Assembly (NCBI GenBank): GCA_913044155.1
Contig: CAJWNF010000006.1
Span: 1 to 11,387, forward strand
DNA: 11,387 bases
Reading direction: 5' to 3'
Source of the DNA: an uncultured Gammaproteobacteria bacterium
Lineage (GTDB): Bacteria > Pseudomonadota > Gammaproteobacteria > PS1 > Thioglobaceae
The notes beneath the pieces are model-generated. The model was not told the origin of the DNA. It was given only the letters and a program-made list of their open reading frames with translations, and made no database searches. A program made the translations under genes and the position numbers. Positions 1 to 6,881 of this stretch are shown in pieces (position 1 is the stretch's first letter; every line of letters begins with the position of its first letter).

Positions 1-894
1 TACGATACAGTTGTGCAGGGTGAAAATGCACATAAAAAAATAATAAATGCGCTTGCACGTGCTGACATCTCAAAACTTTGTGATGTACTTATATTGGCTA
101 GAGGTGGAGGCTCATTAGAGGATTTATGGTCATTTAATGAAGAAGAGTTGGCGAGAGCCATTTTTTCCTGTCATACCCCGATTATAAGTGCTATAGGACA
201 CGAGACAGACACCACAATTGCCGACTTTGTTGCGGATGTTAGGGCACCGACACCGACAGCTGCCGCTGTCATTGCAACACCAGACAGACTAACATTAATA
301 GATCTTTCAAGAAAACTCAGGAATCAGCTAGATGTTCATATCAAGCAAACAATCGAAAGCAACAAGCAAATACTTAAACAATTACAATTTAGAATATCTG
401 ATCCTAAGGATCAACTACAAAAGAACGCTCAAAAACTTGACGACTACGAATTTCGACTTAATTACTTTATCCGTCACAGATTTACACTTTTAAATTCTAA
501 ACTAAGGGAGCTAAAAACTGAATTAAACCAACACTCTCCTTACCGTCTCATTGATTTCAGACTTGAACAAAGCAAAACTTCCAAGGAGCGACTCTTAAAA
601 AATGTCGCTGGAGCGTGTCAAATCTATAGGTCGAAACTTGAGCAACTCAATAGTCGCCTTCATCTAAGTACGAAATATTCAATTAAGAACGAATCAAAGC
701 AATTAAGTCATCAAGCTAATCGACTCCATATACTATCCCCTCTAAGCACTCTTTCTAGGGGCTATAGCATTACCCATAATGACAAAGGGAGCGTTATATT
801 GTCAAGCAATGTCGTTGAGTTAGGCGACATTGTCAATACCAAGCTAAAGCAGGGTCATTTTTCTTCAAAAGTTATAAAGAAAAGTGACACTTAG
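1..894 (+). CDS. xseA: Exodeoxyribonuclease VII large subunit, 5'-truncated by the window edge
   Basis: XseA is the large, catalytic subunit of exonuclease VII, a cytoplasmic nuclease that degrades single-stranded DNA to oligonucleotides and works with multiple small XseB subunits. The frame is open from base 1, so the N-terminal OB-fold part lies outside the window and about 297 residues are visible; the family is usually about 400-460. Visible landmarks are ARGGGSLEDLW (about bases 97-126), the family motif GHETD (196-210) followed by TTIADFVADVRAPTPTAAA, a long charged and probably coiled-coil middle section, and the C-terminal LSPLSTLSRGYS motif (733-768). It ends in TAG. The GTG at base 13 lies inside the domain and is not a start. 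No xseB is seen in the window. The next gene is 130 bases away, so cotranscription with the downstream cluster is uncertain. The family call is very secure. Confidence 0.97.
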   Translation, partial: YDTVVQGENAHKKIINALARADISKLCDVLILARGGGSLEDLWSFNEEELARAIFSCHTPIISAIGHETDTTIADFVADVRAPTPTAAAVIATPDRLTLIDLSRKLRNQLDVHIKQTIESNKQILKQLQFRISDPKDQLQKNAQKLDDYEFRLNYFIRHRFTLLNSKLRELKTELNQHSPYRLIDFRLEQSKTSKERLLKNVAGACQIYRSKLEQLNSRLHLSTKYSIKNESKQLSHQANRLHILSPLSTLSRGYSITHNDKGSVILSSNVVELGDIVNTKLKQGHFSSKVIKKSDT

Positions 895-1024
895 CTCTAC
901 AGAAAATAGCCTTTTCTTGGGGGATAGGAGTTAGGTAAAATACATAAGGTTTTACTCGACTGAGTTGCTATTATCTGGATTTGTTAATGATTTTGAAATT
1001 TAATCTATTTATGCCGCATTCACC
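895..1024. other. Intergenic region between xseA and the RDD gene
   Basis: This is the largest gap in the window. I find no coding frame, RNA gene or convincing hairpin terminator in it. It holds AT-rich stretches that could be -10 elements, TAAAAT at 936-941 and TTTAAT at 999-1004, so it is the most likely place for a promoter serving the RDD gene and perhaps the ftsB-to-ftsQ run. A short dyad (ACTC-GACT-GAGT, 954-965) is also present, but it is too small to call an operator. Confidence 0.6.
976..1009 (+). promoter_or_regulatory. Possible sigma-70 promoter for the RDD/ftsB transcription unit
   Basis: Two overlapping weak candidates exist. TTGTTA (981-986) with a 17-base spacer to TCTATT (1004-1009) matches the consensus at 4 of 6 positions in each box. 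TTTAAT (999-1004) matches a -10 box at 5 of 6, but its upstream partner TGGATT (976-981) is poor. Either would start transcription only about 10-15 bases before the ATG at 1025, leaving little room for a ribosome-binding site. In AT-rich DNA such matches arise often by chance, so this is only a suggestion. Confidence 0.22.
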
Positions 1025-1432
1025 ATGAAATCTAACGTTTCTCTTGTTCGTCGTCTAGGGTCCATGATTTATGACTTATTTCTGGTTTTTTCATTAGTTT
1101 TTTTCGTCTCAGGCGTTGTTATTATAATAATTTCAAATAAACAAGCCATAACAAGCCCGGTATTCTTTTTTCTTTGCCCATTGCCGCTTACATACGCTTA
1201 TTTTGCGTTGTCTTGGGTAAAGGGCAAACAAACGCTTGGAATGAAGGCCTGGAAATTTGAAATTGCACAAAGTAATGGGGAGCATATTACATACGCCCAA
1301 TCTTTTATCAGATTTTTTCTCTCGAGTATATCATTAGTCGGTATCGGATTTGTTTTCCAGCTGTTCAATAAACATAAAATTCCGCTACACGATTATTATT
1401 CAAAAACCTACTTAATATCAACTATAAAATAA
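1025..1432 (+). CDS. RDD-family integral membrane protein
   Basis: This is a small inner-membrane protein of 135 residues in the RDD family, named for conserved Arg and two Asp residues in its helices. The function of most members is unknown; some have been linked to ion transport. The sequence shows R9/R10 at the start of the first helix, D17 in MIYDLF, membrane segments at about 13-37, 46-65 and 95-113, the typical GKQTLGMKAWKFEI segment (67-80) after the second helix, and D123 in PLHDYYSKT near the C-terminus. The length is usual for a stand-alone RDD domain. The ATG at 1025 puts R9 and D17 in the expected place; no Shine-Dalgarno sequence precedes it. It sits 32 bases before ftsB and may share its transcript. 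The family is clear; the role here is unknown. Confidence 0.85.
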   Translation: MKSNVSLVRRLGSMIYDLFLVFSLVFFVSGVVIIIISNKQAITSPVFFFLCPLPLTYAYFALSWVKGKQTLGMKAWKFEIAQSNGEHITYAQSFIRFFLSSISLVGIGFVFQLFNKHKIPLHDYYSKTYLISTIK

Positions 1433-1464
1433 TGTAGTAGTTAATTAAGTTATTAAACGAAACT

Positions 1465-1824
1465 ATGCGAGACAAAGCTCATAAAGGAATAGTTGGTTTT
1501 ATTGTTAAGTACAGAGTTACTTTCTTGCTTGTCATAATGTCGGCAGTACTAATAAAACAAAATTTTTTAGTTAATGATTTCCCCAATGTAATTAAACAAA
1601 AGCAGAAATCAATCAACGAGATAGTATCAACTAACAAGCAATTAGAAAATGAAAACCTAGACCTGACAAAACAAATTCATGGCTATACACAAGAAGATAT
1701 GACACTAGTTGAATCAAAAGCACGTTTTAAATATGGCCTAATTAGAGAGGGTGAAGTCTACTATCAAATAGAACAAATAAAGGAGACTGATAATATAGAA
1801 GAGCCTGCTGAGTCTACTTTATAA
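1465..1824 (+). CDS. ftsB: Cell division protein FtsB (septum formation initiator family)
   Basis: FtsB is a bitopic inner-membrane protein that joins FtsL and FtsQ in the FtsQBL complex, which recruits and activates the septal peptidoglycan synthase FtsWI. The protein has 119 residues, slightly longer than the E. coli form (103). It has a short basic cytoplasmic start, one membrane helix at about 12-30, a hydrophilic coiled-coil stretch at about 40-75 (KQKQKSINEIV, NKQLENENLDL), and the family's signature end ESKARFKYGLIREGEVYYQI (83-102). An acidic tail of 17 residues follows. In many gammaproteobacteria ftsB lies directly upstream of ispD, as it does here (41-base gap), which supports the call. 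The ATG at 1465 lacks a clear ribosome-binding site. Its partner FtsQ is encoded at the far end of the same gene run. Confidence 0.92.
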   Translation: MRDKAHKGIVGFIVKYRVTFLLVIMSAVLIKQNFLVNDFPNVIKQKQKSINEIVSTNKQLENENLDLTKQIHGYTQEDMTLVESKARFKYGLIREGEVYYQIEQIKETDNIEEPAESTL

Positions 1825-1848
1825 TAATCATTAATCTCTCATTCCTAA

Positions 1849-1854
1849 AAGGAA
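1849..1854 (+). promoter_or_regulatory. Ribosome-binding site of ispD
   Basis: AAGGAA lies 11 bases before the ispD ATG at 1866. It is the clearest Shine-Dalgarno match in the + strand run and supports that start. Most other starts in the window lack one. Confidence 0.6.
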
Positions 1855-1865
1855 ATCGAGCTATC

Positions 1866-2564
1866 ATGCATGATGATAACTACTACCTAATTATGCCAGC
1901 TAGTGGCAAAGGCTCACGAATGAGCACGCCTTTACCAAAACAATACCTAATGCTTGATAACGGTTCAACCATTCTTGATCAAAGCCTTCAGACTTTATTA
2001 AGTATGAAACAAATATCAGGCTGCGTAATTGCCATATCAGAAGATGATGAGCATTTTGCAATGTCGCCCTTCTCCTCTCACGATAAAATTCTTGCTACCA
2101 CTATCGGCGGAGATGAACGATTCCACTCGGTTCTGAATGCGCTCAATGAATTAGTTAAATTTGCCGGGGAAGATGATTGGGCACTTGTGCACGATGCTGT
2201 TCGCCCATGTATAAAGAAAAAAGATGTAGAGCGACTTATAAAAGTAGTTGACAACAATCCCGTCGGAGGAATTCTCGCTACATCAATCGTAGATACACTA
2301 AAAATGACTAAGGATGAACATATTGTCAGTACTGTTAATAGAAATAATTTATTCCACGCTCAAACCCCTCAAATGTTTCGTATTGGAATCCTAAAGCGTG
2401 CACTTGAAGAAGCGTTACTAGATAAGGTGCATATTACTGACGAAGCGGAGGCAATAGAACGACTAGGTTATTCGATAAAAATCATACCTAACTCCAAAAG
2501 CAACATTAAAATTACTCACACAGATGATCTACGATTAGCTAACTACTACTTAAATAAAGAATGA
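1866..2564 (+). CDS. ispD: 2-C-methyl-D-erythritol 4-phosphate cytidylyltransferase
   Basis: IspD transfers CMP from CTP to methylerythritol 4-phosphate, giving CDP-methylerythritol, in the cytoplasmic MEP pathway to isopentenyl diphosphate. The 232 residues match the normal length. The nucleotide-binding signature PASGKGSRMSTPLPKQYL is at 11-28, with the Arg and Lys (R18, K25) expected to bind the triphosphate. VHDAVRPC (108-115), AQTPQMFR (165-172), TDEAEAIE (191-198) and NIKIT (213-217) follow in family order. Ser replaces the usual second Ala of the PAAG start, a mild variation. A ribosome-binding site supports the ATG. The stop overlaps the ispF start as ATGA. The ftsB-ispD-ispF order is standard for gammaproteobacteria. 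Confidence 0.96.
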   Translation: MHDDNYYLIMPASGKGSRMSTPLPKQYLMLDNGSTILDQSLQTLLSMKQISGCVIAISEDDEHFAMSPFSSHDKILATTIGGDERFHSVLNALNELVKFAGEDDWALVHDAVRPCIKKKDVERLIKVVDNNPVGGILATSIVDTLKMTKDEHIVSTVNRNNLFHAQTPQMFRIGILKRALEEALLDKVHITDEAEAIERLGYSIKIIPNSKSNIKITHTDDLRLANYYLNKE

Positions 2565-3037
2565 CAATAAAGACCGGCATTGGGCAAGACTCACACGCCT
2601 TCGAAAAAACACCAGGAAAGCCTTTAATACTGGGCGGAATAACTATTAATAACAAAACAGGATTAAGCGGTAATAGTGATGCTGATGTTGTATTACATTC
2701 AATAACAAATGCCATTTCTAGCGTTACAGGTATTAACATAATCGGCTCAATTGCAGACGAACTTTGTCAAAAAGGCATTACAGACAGTCGAGTCTATTTA
2801 GAAAGGGCGCTTAAAGATATCGGACAATACAATATCAACCATATCGCCATCGCAATTGAATGCTTAATACCAAAAATTTCACCCTATATTGAGGCAATAA
2901 AGCAAAATATTGCTGACCTATGCGGTATTAGCATAAATGATATAGGCATCACTGCAACAACAGGTGAAGGACTTACTGCCTTTGGAAAAGGAGAAGGAGT
3001 CCAAGCAATAACTATCATAACTCTTAGCAAAAAATGA
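2561..3037 (+). CDS. ispF: 2-C-methyl-D-erythritol 2,4-cyclodiphosphate synthase, divergent type
   Basis: IspF cyclises CDP-methylerythritol 2-phosphate to methylerythritol 2,4-cyclodiphosphate with release of CMP. It acts as a trimer with a zinc ion at each active site. The 158 residues are of normal length. The three metal ligands are visible: D10 and H12 in GIGQDSHAF (6-14) and H46 in SDADVVLHSITNAI (39-52). The C-terminal ATTGEGLTAFGKGEG (132-146) retains the Mg-binding Thr and Glu (T134, E136). The protein departs from the enterobacterial form at several points. The usual GDIG..FPDTDP stretch is replaced by IIGSIADELCQKGITDS (60-76), and the Lys before ATT is Thr131. From memory this resembles the chlamydial version of IspF. 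The start overlaps the ispD stop (ATGA), and its own stop overlaps murC (ATGA). Identity as an IspF-family protein is secure. Confidence 0.92.
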   Translation: MTIKTGIGQDSHAFEKTPGKPLILGGITINNKTGLSGNSDADVVLHSITNAISSVTGINIIGSIADELCQKGITDSRVYLERALKDIGQYNINHIAIAIECLIPKISPYIEAIKQNIADLCGISINDIGITATTGEGLTAFGKGEGVQAITIITLSKK

Positions 3038-4449
3038 CAATCATTGACAATCCAACCCGCTCGAAAATAAAGAAAATTCACTTTATAGGTATAGGGGGCT
3101 CAGGAATGAGTGGCATTGCTGAAGTCTTAAATAACCTAGGTTATGAAGTGTCTGGTTCTGATATCCAGTCAAATGATGCTACAAAGAGACTCGAAGGGAT
3201 GGGCTGCAGTATTTCTTACAAGCAGCATGGCGATAATGTTATCGGAAAACAGGCTGTTGTTGTTTCTTCTGCTATTGGTAGCAATAATGCCGAACTTCAA
3301 GCGGCCAAGAAGCAAAAACTACTGGTCGTACCAAGAGCCGAAATGTTGGCAGAATTAATGCGATTCCGTTTTGGCATTGCTGTAGCTGGGGCACACGGAA
3401 AAACCACAACAACAAGTCTGATAGTTCATATACTGAGCGAAGCGAAGTTAGATCCAACGTACATTATTGGCGGTATTATAAATGCCACAGGGATGAATGC
3501 AAAATTAGGCAAAAGCGACTATCTTGTCGCTGAAGCTGATGAAAGTGACGCCTCATTCCTTCATCTAAAACCTATGCTGAGCGTTATTACCAATATTGAC
3601 GAAGACCATATGGCTACCTACAAACACAACTACAATAACCTAACCAAAGCCTTTATTGATTTTACTTCTAATTTGCCCTTTTACGGGGTATGCGTTGCCT
3701 GTATAGATGACCAAGGGGTACAAGATATACTGAGCAAAATTCACCGACCTATATTGAGTTACGGCTTCAGCGAAGATGCTGATGTAAAGGCTTCGAATGT
3801 AGTCCAAAATAAAATGAAAATGAACTTTGATGTCGATTGTCAAAGCTTTCAAAAGAAATTCCCTGTAACACTCAACTTAATAGGAAAACACAACATACTG
3901 AACGCACTAGCAGCTATTAGTATCGCTCTTGAGTTAGAAATAAAACCAAAACTTATTCAAAAAGCATTAGCGAACTTTAGTGGTGTCTCGAGAAGATTAG
4001 ATTACCATCAAACAATAACAGTAAACAAGAAAACTGTCCCTCTGTTTGATGACTATGGACATCATCCTAATGAAATTGCCGCTGTCCTAAGTACTCTGAG
4101 AAATACCTACCCTGCCAATCGTTTGGTGGTTATTTTTCAACCACACAGATTTTCTCGTACCAGGGACATGTTTAATGAATTTGTGAGTTGTCTTTCCAAG
4201 GCTGGTGTGCTAATTTTGCTTGATATTTATTCTGCCAACGAGAAGCCGATCAAACAAATCACCTCATCAGTGCTTGCCAATTCGATTAGACAAAGAAGCT
4301 CGATTGACCCTATCGTGGTCAATGATAGCACTGAAATTGTTGATATATTGCCGAACATCATTCATAAAAATGATGTCATCCTGACCCTTGGCGCTGGAGA
4401 CGTTAATAAAATCCCGCACCAATTAAAGGAATATTTCACCTCGCCCTAG
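3034..4449 (+). CDS. murC: UDP-N-acetylmuramate--L-alanine ligase
   Basis: MurC adds L-alanine to UDP-MurNAc with ATP hydrolysis, the first amino-acid step of peptidoglycan precursor synthesis in the cytoplasm. At 471 residues it is close to the family norm. The N-terminal UDP-binding domain begins with HFIGIGGSGMSGIAEVL (16-32) and the GSD turn at 41-43. The ATP P-loop GAHGKTTTTS is at 119-128, with K123. EADESDASFLHL (167-178) and TNIDEDHM (186-193) are typical of the central domain. GKHNILNALAAI (284-295) and DDYGHHPNEIAA (339-350) are further Mur ligase landmarks. The start overlaps the ispF stop as ATGA, so its translation is probably coupled to the isoprenoid genes. Enterobacterial murC usually follows murG, which is not in this window. 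Two bases separate it from murB. Confidence 0.97.
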   Translation: MTIIDNPTRSKIKKIHFIGIGGSGMSGIAEVLNNLGYEVSGSDIQSNDATKRLEGMGCSISYKQHGDNVIGKQAVVVSSAIGSNNAELQAAKKQKLLVVPRAEMLAELMRFRFGIAVAGAHGKTTTTSLIVHILSEAKLDPTYIIGGIINATGMNAKLGKSDYLVAEADESDASFLHLKPMLSVITNIDEDHMATYKHNYNNLTKAFIDFTSNLPFYGVCVACIDDQGVQDILSKIHRPILSYGFSEDADVKASNVVQNKMKMNFDVDCQSFQKKFPVTLNLIGKHNILNALAAISIALELEIKPKLIQKALANFSGVSRRLDYHQTITVNKKTVPLFDDYGHHPNEIAAVLSTLRNTYPANRLVVIFQPHRFSRTRDMFNEFVSCLSKAGVLILLDIYSANEKPIKQITSSVLANSIRQRSSIDPIVVNDSTEIVDILPNIIHKNDVILTLGAGDVNKIPHQLKEYFTSP

Positions 4450-4451
4450 AA

Positions 4452-5285
4452 ATGCTGAAATACGATGAACCAATGTCCAGACACTGCTCATTAAGGGCAG
4501 GAGGGATCACTCGTGAATTTTGCGCACCGGAAAATATAGAAGAGCTATCAGAATTTTTACATCATAACAATTTACCTGTTCTTTTTGTTGGCTTGGGAAG
4601 CAACTTACTAGTTCGCGATAATGGCTTTGATGGCGTTATTATTCATACCAAAAACCTAAAAGAAATGTCCTTTTCAAATGGACTTGTCGAAGCTGAAGTT
4701 GGTGCAACACTGGCAAAACTTTCCAGATTTGCCGAGACCAATCTCAAGCATGGGGCAGAGTTTCTAAGCGCAATACCTGGAAGCGTTGGTGGCGCCCTTG
4801 CCATGAATGCTGGTGCATTTGGGTCCGAAATTTGGCAATATGTCGTTTCGGTTAGAACTATCAATCTGGACGGCAAAATTCAACAAAGAGGTAAGAGTGA
4901 TTTTGTTATCGATTATCGTTCCGTAACCCACAACCATGTTGATGAGTTTTTTATTGACGCTCAATTTAATTTTGACCTTGAAGAGGCTAATGACAATGTA
5001 CGCGATTTGCTGCACAAAAGAAACTCTTCACAGCCAATAGGTCTGCCTAGCTGTGGAAGTGTATTTAAAAACCCGAAAGGGAAATATGCCGCCAAGTTAA
5101 TTGAACAAAGCGGACTAAAGGGTTATTGTATTGGTGGTGCCTGTGTTTCAGAAAAGCATGCAAACTATATAATCAATCAAAACAATGCAAGCGCTTCAGA
5201 CATTGAAAAATTAATTCTACACATTCAAACTACAGTGAATAAGCAACACAAAATACAACTCGAACCTGAAATTATAATTATATGA
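4452..5285 (+). CDS. murB: UDP-N-acetylenolpyruvoylglucosamine reductase
   Basis: MurB is a cytoplasmic flavoenzyme that uses NADPH to reduce UDP-GlcNAc-enolpyruvate to UDP-MurNAc, the substrate of MurC. The 277 residues carry the FAD-binding segments GLGSNLLVRDNGFDGVIIH (47-65) and IPGSVGGALAMNAGAFGSEI (108-127). Also visible are R156 in DYRSV, the catalytic serine (S203) in the SCGSVFKNP segment (200-208), and a C-terminal LEPEI whose Glu belongs to the active site. At this length, and with SVFKNP in place of the E. coli SFFKNP, it looks like the shorter type II MurB, not the 342-residue E. coli type I. The end is abrupt (EPEIIII), where many homologues continue with RIIG. The ATG is 2 bases after murC, and the stop overlaps ddl as ATGA. 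Confidence 0.96.
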   Translation: MLKYDEPMSRHCSLRAGGITREFCAPENIEELSEFLHHNNLPVLFVGLGSNLLVRDNGFDGVIIHTKNLKEMSFSNGLVEAEVGATLAKLSRFAETNLKHGAEFLSAIPGSVGGALAMNAGAFGSEIWQYVVSVRTINLDGKIQQRGKSDFVIDYRSVTHNHVDEFFIDAQFNFDLEEANDNVRDLLHKRNSSQPIGLPSCGSVFKNPKGKYAAKLIEQSGLKGYCIGGACVSEKHANYIINQNNASASDIEKLILHIQTTVNKQHKIQLEPEIIII

Positions 5286-6160
5286 TTGCTGTTTTAATGG
5301 GCGGCTATTCTGCCGAAAGAGAGATATCACTAATAAGTGGCAGGGCGGTATATGATGCCCTAGTTAGAAGCAATGTAGACTGCTTTGCGTTTGACTTAAC
5401 AAAAGACAACCTTGACGATTTATGGGATAAAGATTTTGAAAAGGCGTTTATTGTTCTTCATGGGCGTGGCGGGGAGGATGGATATATTCAATCAGAGTTA
5501 GATAAAAGAAATATACCTTTCACCGGCTCAGGAGCATACGCTTCTAGCCTTTGTATGGACAAAGCAAAAACCAAAGACCTTTGTGACAAAAAAAATATAC
5601 CTCTATCGCCCTCCATTGTTGCCACTAAAGGACATGATATTGAAAAAATTAATTTTCCTTTTCCTTGGGCAGTTAAGCCAACGCTCGAAGGCTCAAGCAT
5701 AGGCATAACAAAAGTAAATAGCCATAAAGAGTTGAATGGTGCTCTAGAACTTGCCTGGCAATATGATGACAACGCGCTAATTGAACAGTGGATTGAAGGC
5801 GACGAATATACTGTTGCAATCCTAGGCGAAAGAGCATTACCAAGCATCAAAATCTTCTCAGACCAGGTTTTCTATGATTACGATGCAAAATATTTCAGTA
5901 ACAAAACCAAATACCTCTGTCCCTCTGACCTCTCAAGAGATGAGGAAGAAAATATTCAAGCATTAGCGCTAGAGGCATTCAAGGCAACAGGAGCTTCTGG
6001 CTGGGGACGGGCCGACTTTATTACCGATAAAGACAGAAACCCATATCTTTTAGAGGTAAACACAGTCCCTGGCATGACGTCCCATTCATTAGTGCCAATG
6101 GCTGCAAAAGCTGTCGGCATAAGCTTCGAAGAATTGGTAGTAAAAATACTAAATGCCTAA
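5282..6160 (+). CDS. ddl: D-alanine--D-alanine ligase
   Basis: Ddl joins two D-alanines with ATP to make the dipeptide that ends the peptidoglycan stem peptide. It is a cytoplasmic ATP-grasp enzyme. The 292 residues begin directly at the first strand, MIAVLMGGYSAEREISL. HGRGGEDG (60-67), VKPTLEGSSIG (131-141), YDYDAKY (198-204), GRADF (242-246) and EVNTVPGMTSHS (258-269) follow in order. By alignment with E. coli DdlB, the catalytic Glu, Ser and Tyr correspond to E12, S138 and Y204, and the metal ligands to D245, E258 and N260. Y204 in the KY pair is the residue linked to D-Ala-D-Ala specificity, so a vancomycin-resistance depsipeptide ligase is unlikely. The order murC-murB-ddl-ftsQ matches the dcw cluster ddlB. 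The start overlaps the murB stop (ATGA) and the end overlaps ftsQ by 8 bases. Confidence 0.96.
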   Translation: MIAVLMGGYSAEREISLISGRAVYDALVRSNVDCFAFDLTKDNLDDLWDKDFEKAFIVLHGRGGEDGYIQSELDKRNIPFTGSGAYASSLCMDKAKTKDLCDKKNIPLSPSIVATKGHDIEKINFPFPWAVKPTLEGSSIGITKVNSHKELNGALELAWQYDDNALIEQWIEGDEYTVAILGERALPSIKIFSDQVFYDYDAKYFSNKTKYLCPSDLSRDEEENIQALALEAFKATGASGWGRADFITDKDRNPYLLEVNTVPGMTSHSLVPMAAKAVGISFEELVVKILNA

Positions 6161-6881
6161 CAATAAAGTTAATCGCCCAATAAAGGAGAAAAAGACTGTC
6201 AAATTTAGTTTTCTAAGGCTGGTTAAAAGGGCTATATACCTATTATTGATTATCTCCCTGGCTGGCCTCATTTATATAGCTGATAGATCAGACATATTTG
6301 ATCCGAGCATTTCTTGGGAAGGTGACGAAAAAACTTTGGGTAATATAAAACACTACGAAAACTCAATTAAACACTTACTGGGCAATAAATATTTAATCGA
6401 ACTTTCGGAGCTAAAAGAAAAAATTGAGAGTCATCCTTGGGTTGCCAAAGCCAACATAAAAAGATTATTTTGGAACAAAATTCATATTAAGTTGGAAGCT
6501 CATGACATCGCTTTGCGTTGGGGGGATGATGGCTATATCTCGAGCAATGGAATCCCCTTTAAGCCTAGCGAACTAGTTGACTCTGACAAGCCCATTGCTA
6601 TCGTCCCAGAAAGTCAAGCTAAAACCTTCTTTGAGGACTACAAAGATTTCCAATTAATAATCAATCCGCTCAATATTTCTCGCTTTGAAAGAAATCATAT
6701 TGATAAAATCTGGCTTGATGATGGAGTGCAAATTATTCTCGGAAATCAAATACAGCATGAACGCTTAAAGAGATTTGTGGTGGTTTATGAAAAACTCAAA
6801 AAGACATCCACAAAAATTAAATCAAAAGGGATATTTGATATGCGTTACCCTAAAGGTTTTGCACTGAGTTATTCGCCATGA
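6153..6881 (+). CDS. ftsQ: Cell division protein FtsQ
   Basis: FtsQ is a bitopic inner-membrane divisome protein whose periplasmic part binds FtsB and FtsL and recruits them to the septum. The 242 residues (E. coli 276) show a basic cytoplasmic start of about 26 residues, one membrane helix at 27-43, and a POTRA domain at about 50-118 containing the typical HPWVAKANIKR (94-104) and a following strand IHIKLEAHDIALRW. The FtsQ beta domain follows and ends with the conserved-type FDMRYPKGFALSY (228-240). The ATG lies inside ddl (8-base overlap) and has no ribosome-binding site, so its translation is probably coupled to ddl. In most relatives ftsA and ftsZ come next. Here the gene ends against a convergent membrane-protein gene with a 32-base overlap, so ftsQ is the last gene of its unit. 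Confidence 0.93.
   Translation: MPNNKVNRPIKEKKTVKFSFLRLVKRAIYLLLIISLAGLIYIADRSDIFDPSISWEGDEKTLGNIKHYENSIKHLLGNKYLIELSELKEKIESHPWVAKANIKRLFWNKIHIKLEAHDIALRWGDDGYISSNGIPFKPSELVDSDKPIAIVPESQAKTFFEDYKDFQLIINPLNISRFERNHIDKIWLDDGVQIILGNQIQHERLKRFVVVYEKLKKTSTKIKSKGIFDMRYPKGFALSYSP

Noticed and set aside
13..15. GTG at 13 as the xseA start
   Set aside because: The frame is open to base 1 and the codon falls within a conserved part of XseA, so the gene is simply cut by the window.
901..917. AGAAAA-TAGCC-TTTTCT inverted repeat after xseA, as a terminator
   Set aside because: The stem is six pairs with one G-C pair, and it is followed by G residues instead of a T run. It is too weak to call.
954..965. 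ACTC-GACT-GAGT dyad as an operator
   Set aside because: Only four paired bases per arm, and no matching second site nearby. Expected by chance.
1433..1464. TTAATTAA-containing gap before ftsB as a promoter or terminator
   Set aside because: It is 32 bases of AT-rich sequence with no paired -35/-10 boxes and no G-C stem.
5488..5850. Open frame of 120 codons on the - strand, opposite ddl
   Set aside because: It is antisense to conserved ATP-grasp motifs and has no recognisable content. It is a shadow of ddl.
5282..6160. Ddl as a vancomycin-resistance type D-Ala-D-Lac ligase
   Set aside because: Y204 in the KY pair matches ordinary D-Ala-D-Ala ligases, and the gene sits in a housekeeping dcw order.
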